Of a stretch of DNA of 64,000 nt, positions 38,701-50,700 are shown one piece after another. Origin of the DNA: Burhinus oedicnemus (Eukaryota > Chordata > Aves > Charadriiformes > Burhinidae). Each line of letters opens with the position of its first letter. Position 1 is the stretch's first letter. The notes under the pieces are model-generated. The model saw only the letters and a program-made list of their open reading frames with translations. It did not search any database and was not told where the DNA came from. The stretch covers positions 3,838,618 through 3,902,617 of the forward strand of contig VFFE01007500.1 of assembly GCA_008921705.1 (NCBI GenBank). The letters are read 5' to 3'. The position numbers and the translations under genes are program-made.

Positions 38701-41700
38701 CTCAGCAGTACAGGAACAAGTAGCATGTGGAAATTAGAGATGTTCCTCTCATGAAGAGGACACTTCTGTCCTTATCTCCGGGTGATGCAGGAAAGGCTTT
38801 AAAAACAAATGAGAACCTTATGTTAAACTGCAACATCCAGTCATGACGCCATATGCTCTAGGCCTTGGCTCTTAGAAAGCCCCAGCTGGGTATGATAAAT
38901 AAGAGAAATCAAGTCAGCAAGTAACTGCCAACACCCACGCACCTTTCCATGCATATCTCAATCAAAACACGGAAGAACATCTACACAAATACTGCCACTT
39001 AGAATACCAGCAGTGGGTTTTTTTTTTCTGCTGCCAGCTATGGTAAGCCTTTCTTAACTGGAAACACGAAGAATTGAAAGATCAGACTTTGGATGCTGAA
39101 ATTATTAAGCATGTAGAAAAACTGTAGCAGATCTCGAGACTGCCTCACAGTATAACCACAAGGATGTAAACCAGTGTAATAGCTTAAAAAAGAACCAAAC
39201 AGGTGCACTTCTGAGTTTCACTGTGTCCTCAAACTTCCTACTGTTTTAGAGAACAGAATTATGCCAAAACACACACATGCATGCCAATCTGAATGTTTAC
39301 ACCTCTTGAAACCTCCCTCTGAACTTTCTTAGCTGATGGTGAAGATGAGGAGTTCTGTAAATCCCATCTGGTCTTAATTTCCAGTGGGGCAAGAACAGCT
39401 GCACCACTTGGCCCGGAAGCTGTTTATAACAATGTCAGCTCCACTGTTCAGCGTGGTCACGTTGATCTATGCAACAACAGTGGATTTTTATTTGTTTAGG
39501 TTTGTTAGTATGCATGCTGCCTTCTCTCTAGCTGTTTGAGTCAATACTTTGGAAGATATTTCAGGCTCTTTGCTATAATTAACCACTCTCCTGTTCTGGG
39601 ACTGTGGGTTAACCAAGATTAATTTACCTGTTACTTTTATCAGCATTCTTCCTCAATCAAAGTAGTTTTACAATCCATGTGAACTATACGTCTTATCTGG
39701 AAGTGCTGATCAGCATTAAACTGCTGAATCTATCCTTTCTCTTAACAAAATAAAAACCTGTTTATTGAACCCATAAGAGTATACTGGGGACGTAGTTATC
39801 AAGAGATAATCACACCACTGGGATACCAGAGACACTCAGTTGCATATCTTGCCTCGTTATGCCCCATGATAGACATTCTCTGTCACGCTATTCCATAGGG
39901 GACAGGGAGCCATAGAGCTTGCACTGAGAAAGGTTCTCATCTGAGTACTCCACCTTTAGGAAATGGTATTTTCTGAAAAAGACTACTTCCTCTACTCATA
40001 AAACTCCTAGGATAGCACTCTACATCAGCCTTAGGATCCTTTCTTTCTAGCCCCCAAATGGAGGCCCAGATTCCAGCATTCACTCTGAGCAGTTCCCTGC
40101 TGCTGAAATAGTTTCACTCATCTCAGCAGTTCAGCTGTGCAAGGCACTAGTCAGTGTCGCACTGGCACAGTTTTGCCCTCCACAGGCTGTATTTTCTTAC
40201 CAGGGGAATGAGAGGCACTCTCAGAAGTTTCAGTTCACAATCGCAACCTATATATGATGTTTCAGGAGATGTTTGTTTAAACATTCCCAGAACCAAAGCA
40301 AACTGCCACAGAACAGAAAAGGAGGAGAGCAAGGGAACACCAGGCGCTTAAGGGTGCTGAAAGCTGGCAAAGCAGTTGGCAAAGGTGAGAAGCTCTATAA
40401 ATGTCATTGCACTGTATTCCAGCTTCACCTGAGAGTCCTTTCACTGAGACTGTCTATTTCTCCTCCTCAGATCTGTGCTTCTGGTGCTACACTGCCAATG
40501 CATACTCCAGTGACAGGACAATAAAGACCACACTTTCCATAGTCCACGGTATCTATACAGACTGGTAACACCTTTACTAGAGATAACCAAGTAAACAAGC
40601 TTTATCTGCTTTTCCCTTCTCAAGCAAGGCTCAGTTATGTGAGATCAATTTCAGCATTTCTTCCTGATCCTATACGGTGTCTGATTTATGTCTGACCTAA
40701 CTCCAAGCACTCTTTCCTATAATTCTGATCTCCAGTTCCCATCAAGATGATCTGCATGGATGTAAGATTTGTTGTTTTTCCTGTGGAGAACTCTGGATAC
40801 TTATCATAAAATCATGGAATCATAGAATGGTTTAGGTTGGAAGGGACCTTAAAGATCATCTAGTTCCAACCCCACTGCCATTGGCAGGGACACCTTCCAC
40901 TAGACCTGGTTGCTCAAAGCCCCATCTAACCTGGCCTTGAACACTTCCAGGGATGGGGCCTCCACAACTTCTCTGGGCAACCTGTTCCAGTGCCTCACCA
41001 CCCTCAGAGTGAAAACTTTCTTCCTAATATCTTACCTAAATCTACCCTCTTCCAGTTTGAAGCCGTTACCCTGCCCTTGTAAAAAGTCCCTCTCCAGCCT
41101 TCTTGTAGGGCCCCTTCTTTCTACAAATCCTATTTCTGGAGTCATATGACTGCAAAAAAACAAGTAAGTCTCTAGCACCCCCAGGTTATGATAGAAAGGT
41201 AGAAAAAATTACCCCAAAAGACTCAGAAGCCTAAGGACAAAAAACTATGTTTGATTTTTTAAAACTCTTATGCCAATCTTGCAATGTGCTTTGGTGAGGA
41301 CAGAAACTTGGGCTTAATGTAAGACTGTTCCAGAATGTAATTCAAGCCCTTGTGCATACTTTAATGTTGTTTGGAAAAAACTAAGCACAGGCAAATGAAA
41401 CATATTCCCTAAGGACCTAGAGGTTCATCCAGCTCAGTACTGAATATCCAGCATCCATTCCAAGAAAGCATGGGATCTCACAGGGATGATTATCTGCTTG
41501 AAGCGAGCCACCTGCTTCACACCTTGTAGACTATGACCAGCACCTCACCTCTTAAGTCTGACTTAAGATCTCAAAGAGAGTATTCATTATCTAAAGTAGT
41601 TTTGCCAGGTAAAAACATTTCCTGACTGTTAAAGAATAATCTAACAGGGGAAAAAATAATGGACAAGATTCTGAGCTATTGTAACCTGGTGCAGCTCTCA

Positions 41701-44700
41701 TGGAATTGCCACCAGATGATCTAACCAATTGTGCAGATTACATATTACTGTTCTGATACAATTCGCTCTCAGATCTGCCAGAGATAATATTGCGCATCTG
41801 CTGAAGCACTGCTAATCCATACAGACCCATGGATGCCTCATGGAAAAAAAACCCACTGAAAATACCCCATTTAGAGATGCTTCTGTTTCAAGCACATTGT
41901 TTTGTCCCCTCTTCCTGGAGTTTCTTTGCTATCAGGGCTATCCATAGGAATAAAAAGGATGTTATTACACTTTTAAAATGTATTATAGCTAGAAACCCTT
42001 GTAAATATCCTGCTGCGATTATATATCCTGTTTCCCCATTACCTTTTCCATTCATTAAATACATAAAGTAACATTTTCTTTCCTACTAGAGCTATGCTTG
42101 AGGAAAGAAAGTAGGAAATCCCACATACTTATAAAGTCCAGATTCCTCCCCAGTTCTGACAGCTGAGTTGTATCAGAGAAAGAGTAGGACCTACACTGTC
42201 CCAAGAAATTAGGATTCTCCCTTGAAGGGTTGGATTTTCCCCCATATGAAGCCTCCTAAAATCTGCTTTCCCATCTGAAAGGCCAAATGTATATCATTAG
42301 ATATCTGCAAACATCCTGGCTTGTCTCAATAGCTCCTACTTTTCCTCATTGCACTGGCTTCACAATGCTGCATAATCTCCACCTGGCTTCCTACTAAGCT
42401 TCCCCTGGTGGCTTCCTTGCCCATTTTCTTGCCACCAGGGAAGACTCTACCCCAGAAGACAATAAGGAAAGTGCTGTGTCAGAACTCACAGTTGTTCATC
42501 TCTCCCCACTTCCTCTGATGAAACTGGAAAAGTGGCAATAAATATTGGTGGGAAAGCCTGCTCTATCTACTGTTAGGCCACAAACCTCAACCATGGCAAC
42601 TCTTGCAACACTTTGCATTTTCTTAAAGACTCATACTGGACTCAGATATGGCCATGAGGACCTCAGCTTTCATTGAAAAACAAAATTAAAAACAAATACA
42701 TCAATTACATTTTAAAAAAAGTCAGCTCTTCATAGTTCCAGATTCAAGTTCTAAAGTTTCTCAAATCGCAATATATCCTGAGAGCGCGGTATGACAAGGG
42801 TCAAAAAAACCCCACCCCAAAACCCTCAAAATTTTGTTCGCCTACAAAATCTCAATATTCTTAGGTCAGTCTTATGTTTGGTGAAAAGTGGAATTACTCG
42901 TAACGTTTGAAAATATGGGTTTGATTGTGCTCCTCTCCCCTAGTTGCAGGAACAGATACTGTTAACTCCTTCTTTCTTCCAGCAAGTCAACGCAACTGCC
43001 AACCTGTGATCCTTCCTTGGCCACAGAGTGATGCTACGCACTGAGGCTTGCTCGCTTGCCAGAAAGGAAGGCAGCTCTGTGATATAAGAACACAGTTACT
43101 GAAAGCAGCGGGAGAGAATATTGAACACATTGATAAAAGAGGTTTCATTCCCTATTCTGTCTATTCCTAAAGCTCAGCCACAATACTGCACATTCTCACT
43201 TTGCTACTTTGATTAACCAGACCATAAATTTGCAGTTGTTCATTAAACTACCCATCAATATTGAAACAATTCTAACAGCAAAGGCTTTAAACCCACCTCT
43301 ATTGGCTCTTCTCCCCCTTTGGTTTGATTGTCGCCCACCTCCCCACTCTCATAATTGCTGCTCTTCTCAACCCACAATTCTGATTTTTCTACAGTCAGAC
43401 GTAGCTGATCAAGATCAGCCTTGATTTGCTTGTAGTTATCAACATCTTGATTAGACACCAGCAACTGAACCTAGAAATACAGAAAATTGTAAAGCTATTA
43501 CAGCAGTAGCACCAGCACTTATGCCTGGGTAATTTGCTTGACAGTTTCCATTCTAAGACCCTCTTTTCAGGTGCTTTATGTCACCCTCCCTATGAAATTG
43601 AAACATTGCACATCATAGCCCCCATTCATCAAAACCCTTTAACAGAGACGGAGGCTGTAGTTGCCCAAAACAGGATAGTTATAACATTCACAACGTTCTC
43701 TTGCCTTCTTTAATACACTGCAAAACATTTTCAGCACAAGCAGAGATTTACAAGCTCCTAAGTTCTGTGCAGAGTTAGCTCTGATGCGCTGATTATGATC
43801 CTCATGGTATTAAAACAATACAGTTACATGGTATTAAAGCAATACAGTTAGAAATAGCTTATCCCACCAGCACAGTACTTCACGAGAAAAATTTAAAAAA
43901 AAAAGGATGATGTGGCAAGGAATCAGGACATACAACGAAAAGTCAGAATGGCCAGCAACTTTAATGATCACCTACATCACCATAACCAAATATTGAAAAA
44001 TAACAGATTTTAACAGTGTTGGGCCAGCTTAGAAAAACTTGTTTGAACATAGCTCACAAACTGACTTTCAGGTTCATGTCATTTCCCACCATCTGAGTGG
44101 TTGCATTTTATTAAAATTAATCTCACTTTTTCTCCTTTTGTACTGCTCAAATTATCTGGGGTTTTTTTCACTGCTATTTGTAGTTCTTAATTTAGCATGA
44201 TCTACACATTTCCATTCTTTGTAATGCTCTTTGCTCTACCAAGATTATTAATGAAGATAATATTCAAAAAAACTAACAACAATCTTTACAGTAAACCAAT
44301 AAGCACTATTAAGAAATCACACTTATGTAAAACATTATGGTCACATGGCAGACAAGAACATTGATAGGTACATTCTTTTTTTTGAAAAAATCACTACATG
44401 CAGGCAAATATTCACTATTTTGCAATATATTTTAATCATCTTCTCTCTTAGCTTGGTAAAACCTTGTTATTTTACACAATTTATGAATGCTGCTCATCCG
44501 CAGACATTCATATTCCATGTTCTCTACAGTCTTTTTTGTTTATTTGTCAATTAGCATGTTCCATCCTTTACGAAAACATGTTAAGCTACTCAGTCCTTGT
44601 TTACCTGGGAATAACAGCTATTTATGCAACTAACCAGCATGGCCTAACTTTACCAATCTGGTGGGAGGCCATTATGCTACACTGCAGAAACACCAAACAA

Positions 44701-47700
44701 AAGCTTTCCAGGTCTTTATCATTCATCTGTTTTTAAACAAGAGAAACCTCCACATCTTACATAACGATGAGACAACACGCTATCAAACTCCTGAAATAAG
44801 CATCAAATGCTCTTATCAACATATGTTATACAGGGTTACGTAACAGAGGTGTCTCTGTCATCCAGCCCCATGACATCAGATCTCCCCATCCTAATCCACT
44901 GACACATGGAGCCTGCACATGCACCGTTATCAAGCAGGAAGAATAAAAGCTGAAAACAGGCTCGGCTCTGTTACTCTCTTCCTGTTACGTGGGCATATCG
45001 GTATCAGGCAGCGGAGCACAATGCAGAGAGACACATGAATTAGAACAAGAAACACCACATGAGTAACAAGGGAGCTTTATACCCAGCCAAAGTAGCCCTG
45101 AAGATGGGGAAGTCTTATTGCGGACACCGCTACACTGCTTGCAGAACGTGAGCTACTAACTCTGTCTCTGAGGGATCACTACATCATGTCTTGCTGTGAG
45201 GTGCGTGTGTCCCAGCTGTCGCCACGGACCTATGTTTTCAGTAATGGCAGCAATGCCAGAAATAACCATTTCTGGGTGCACAACTATAATATACGCTAGC
45301 ACATGTGGCCAACTCTAATAATAATAAAAAAAAAATCGCTGCTGATTTGGACCTCTAAGGAAATAACACTGTCATGCTACAAACAGCAATTTAGGTAAGT
45401 AAATTGGCCTTTGGAAAGACTTTCCCCACAGTCAGTTTCCTGGAATAACGCTATGCCCATCCATACCTGTTTAAATGCTTGCAGAACTTCTGCTCTCTGG
45501 CTGAAGTGCTTAAATAGCAGGTGCAGAGCACCTGAGAGCAAAGGAGGGTAGTCATGCATGATGAGGTGAATAAGGACCCGTAAAAAAGTTCTGCCCCCTT
45601 CATCATCAAGCTGAACCGCATTCTTCTCCTTTCTACAACAGAAATGGGGGAAAAATGGGCGAATAAAGTAAAATAAATAAGAAAAAATAAAAGCTTTTGA
45701 CATGAATATGCCTGCACACACAATCTTCATTTGACAGAGCTCTTAAAACCAAATCAAATATGCTGCAGGATAGAAACTACAAACATGACTAACATATTTT
45801 ATAAGAACTTCAATCCTACAGTTATATGCTGTTGCAGCAATCTTGTAGCAGAAAGGACACTACGGAATGAAAGTAAGTATATATGAAATGTGTCAAATAT
45901 TGTGATTAAAATCCATATTGCAAAAACATTCATTTATGTCTTGCATAAGTTGTGCCAAGCTCATCCCCAATACAAATTAATTGAAGTAAACAGCATTTCA
46001 TCAGAGATTAATTTGGCCCTTTCCAGTTCTTCAGCTGCTATTAAAATTTCATTTAAGAAAAAATAAGCTCAAAACCGGTAAGAATTGCCGAAAGCATCAT
46101 ATTTCTGGAATCGTATTTATAATCCGGAATGGCAGAAAGCAGATTTGCACTTAACATATCAAAGCAGAAATAATGTTTCCAAGAAACTGTTCAGTCTCTC
46201 TGTTCATTTTAAAGATGCAGATGCCAAGGGCTGTGTGTTGTTTTACATTATGGGAGTTCAGGGAGAGGACTGGAGGCATTGTTTGCGCTGGTAAAGATTG
46301 AGAACACATAAGGGACTGAGAGAGGGAAGATCAGAGTGCCCGTATTGCAGATCCTTCTCCCTGGCTTCAAGAAAAACTTTAAAGTCTACAGCCTTGTCTA
46401 AATGGAATTCATTTTTACTGGTATAATTATAATAAAACCCATAAAATTAAACCAATGTAGTGATAATGGTAATAACTCTCCAGCATGGATATTTTCTGTG
46501 CTTTTTTTTTTTTGTTCACAGCATAGCTGGAATCACTTCCAAAACTCTGCAAGCATAACTTGTGATCTGCAGGCCTCTGGTAGTCCAGAAGATCATGGCA
46601 AGTGGTCCACAGCTGATTTGAGGAGTCATATGAAAGATATTATTGTTGACATAACTTTCTACATAAGTTTAAACACAAGATGCAATGACAGGTCCTGGGA
46701 TCTATGACCTGAGGGTCAACAATAACCTACGGATCCAAGAAATAAGGTACACCAGACAAAGGTCTTTCTTTAAAAGCACCCATGTGAGGCATTATAAGAT
46801 AAATAAATAATTGGTGTGTTTTAGCCCAATACACCTGTACACCATTCCCCAGCTGCCTTTGGGAACATGACAAAAACTTTCTACCAACTCTCTTACAACT
46901 AAAAGGGTAGTCATTTCCAATCCCATGGCCATCCATACCAACTGGGCTGTCTGCCTGTTTGAAATCCAGGTCTTTTCTGGCACTTTTCTGTCTATATATA
47001 GGTTATATGATAAGAAACAGCCAAAGGAAGAGAAAGGGGTATGAAAATAAGCACAGAATAAACAGAGATTGTCCATGAGAAATATCAACGTGAACAAACA
47101 GATATATGTAGAGAGGTAAAACTTCAGAGAATATACCTGCCAGCAAACATGGTTTCAGCCTGAGCTGCAATTTCATCTATGTCAGGAACAATTGCTGGAA
47201 AAAAATCAAAATAAAAAAAAAAAGCCAGTGATCATTGTTTAAACTGCACAGCAAAACAGAACTCTGGTCCTCTTTAAAGTAGATGTTATCAAGTAAAGGT
47301 CTAACTACGCATTCCTCAACTAGGCAAAATTTGCTATCTGCAATAGTAGTATGGAAGGAACAGGACACGGGGCAGAGTTAAATTGTGTATTACTGTTACT
47401 GAGGAACAGCCAAATTGTGGTGATGAACTAGAGCCCCACGGTGCTAGGAGCTGTACAAACCCCCGCCAGTGACCCACAAATGACATGGAATATGAAACGT
47501 TTACATTTTTTTCTTAGATGAGCTAACCCCCACAAAGCAGACACGGGAACTTTAGAGTATTTATCATAAACCAAATCATTTACTACCCCATCGTTTTGCT
47601 TTAGGATAGCTTTAATATACCTTACTACTCAAGACTTTAGTACTCTATAGCCGCCCCTCTGTTATACAGCACCTCCAGCTACAGCAATTCTCCCCGACTT

Positions 47701-50700
47701 GCAGGTGGTCACACAGACAGCTGTCAGCCTTTGGAGCACTTCTGTGTGCACGGGAACGCTCCCTGGGAAGCCACTCTGTTCCCATGCCACATTCACCTCA
47801 CTTAAATCCGTCCCCATCCAAACCCAACCATTTCTTCATGATCTACCCTCCGCTACATTTGTCATCATGCAGTATTTTGGGAAGAGTACAAATAAGAGAA
47901 TAAATTGTCTTTGAGGGGAAAAAGGAATCACATTTTTGTTAGAGGAGGACAGGCCAGCAAAAATCTTATTTTTATGGGATTCCTTAAAATTTTCATTTTT
48001 CCACACACTTTTCAACTTTAAGCAGCATGCATCTTTCTGGTGTACTTGAGTTCATTGTTTGCAGTAGCCTACACAGAATTATTTTACATTGCAATACTAC
48101 AGCGACATTTACCTGAGGCAATCCCTGGTGTGTCAGGCGGGGATGTGGTAGAGCAATCAATGTTTTCATTGTTTTCCCCAAACTCTCTTTTATAGATAGA
48201 CAGCATGTAGGATATTCTATAGTCCAGTCTAACACTGAGAATAAACTGCAAGAAAAGAAGTTTTAAGTAAGACTTTTCTTCTGCCATTTGGTAGCACGGG
48301 TTAAGATTTTTCTGGGGTGGAACATACAGCAACACATGATTCTTTTAAGTAAATTATTAAGTAAATTATTTTAAGTAAATATATTCACTATGAAAAAAGA
48401 ATCCATTACATTCCTAAGTTTTCTGTGATCTCTTTCTTCACTCTGACCATACTGAGACATATTGAATACTACCCTATCAACTACTGAATATTAAGAAGCA
48501 GAGTGGATTTGCCCAGGGGCTCCAGCACACTGCCTTGTCCTCATTGCCTGCGAGCCAGATCGGTACATTCAAACCCACGCTGAAACCAATTATTTCATCT
48601 TTCAGCTGGACTTCTAATACCCCATGAAGACAAGAAGCAGATTGGGGTCGAGAGTAAAGACGATGGGTTCAAGGCTCACCCTCTCAGATGTCCAACAGCC
48701 AAGGGCAGCGGTGCTGCAGGAACTCCAGGCTCCCATGGAGCAAAGCACAAGGCTGGTGGTGTCTTCTATTACTTTGTTAAGGATCGGCTGAGGATGTGAG
48801 GAGCAAAGAGCATTTCCTTCATGAGCTCCTAGTAGTGTTGCCAGCATGCGGCAAAAAAACCCGTTTGGCTTTGGAAGCTACCACTGTAATGATAGCAGAA
48901 ACCTCCCCCCACTCAACACTCCACTTTCTTCTAACTGGTGGTGCCTTTTGTTCCTCAGCTGTGAAATCAGAAACTCATACAGGAAAAATCCTAATTCAAA
49001 GCTGGAGTGCTGCTTTTATATTGGAATAGTGAGGAAAATAACTAGGCTGGAAACATTAGTACCAATTTAAGGACTGACACATATACATCCGACAACTGAC
49101 TGCCCATCGACTGAGTTTCAGTGTTTCCCACACTCACACTCCTTGCCCACAGTAAATGCAAGCATACAATGAAACAGGTTTAAGATCATTTAACATATTT
49201 TACAATCAGCAGGGATGAAAGCACATATGTTAAGTCACCAAGACTCAGGCGACAGGTGATGACTTAGCAAATGGTGGCAACCTGTTTCTTTGATCTCTAA
49301 CTGAAGTCAGACAAGCTTCCCAGACCCAGAATACTGTAACAGAATTTGACTAGGACTATACCATCTACAAGCAAATAAAATGCCAGTTTAAGAAACAGTA
49401 TCTTTTCTTTCAAAGCTTCGAACAAAAAAGAGAAAAAGCAGGTTTATTTTGGTTCCATGATCAAGTTACCCTATAATTGTACAAGCAAGATTTTAAAAAT
49501 AAAAATTTCCCAAGTCCACGCATAGTCAACTTAAGTCTATCAGGCCATCTGTTTAATTCTGGCTGATGGCAGCATGGAAACTCTTAAGTAAAAAATGCCT
49601 TTACTTAAAGGAATAAGAGGATATATTGAGAATTAAATTATTATAAACTGAAATGTTTCTTAGAATAGAATAGTTTTAATCACCATTGTACTAGCTATGC
49701 ATGATAATACAATAAATCTAAAATATTCTTTCTCGCCTTTAGGGTAATAGCACAGTAATGAAAGGTAAGGTGATTTAAATTAATCCTCCTTCACTGCATA
49801 TTAAACGGAACTCAATTATTTTCTATTTCATGTGAACTAAGATCATATATATGTAATGTGATTCACCCAACATATGACAACTTACTAATCTGCAGTAATT
49901 TGACCATGTGACTAAACCATAACTAATAAACCACAGATGAAGTAACAAATTAGGATTAAATGCTCTCCAATCCCGGGTGCTCTTGCACTGGACATGCTGT
50001 GAGAAAGGAAAGGATGAGACAAAAGGTGAGCAGCCAGGGAATGCACACAACGAGATCGGTGTCCTGGAATCATTCTCCTAGGCATCAATCAGTAAAGCAA
50101 GACAGTATGGAGAGAAACTCAGCCAAAAAACAAATGAAAATGAGAAGCAATACACATGAATGGTATTATTTAGGTGATATAACTTCACAACTCTCTGTCC
50201 TTCACTATAAGCCTTAAACTAAAGTAGCTCTGGAACCAAAGCATGCAGTATTGAGGATACTGTAAGAACTGATAGTCTTTTCAGATGATGAGTAATTAAG
50301 GTAATCTAAATCATTTACAAGCAGTCAGAATAAATGGAATCCTTCAAAAGAGACAGTGGTACCAACAGATCTGCAGATTTACAGAAAACACTGAAACATT
50401 CCTTCAGGGCATAAGTGTTGCAGAAACTGGGATTTGATATACAGAACAAATGTGTGCCACTTCACTTACTAATAGCACAAAGCGAAAATTATATCTCAGG
50501 AGGCAAGCTAGTGTCATATAGCTTGTCAATTCAGCTGGAAGAAAATCATAGCAGCCCACAGACTATTCTCAATCCAACAGTGGAAATTTGAAACGAACTT
50601 CAGTAATGCATGGCCTTGCATGACTTCAGTGGGTCCAGGTCCATTTCTGCCCTTCATCAAACTACTGTAACAGTATAGTCAAATACTAAAGTCAAGCAAG

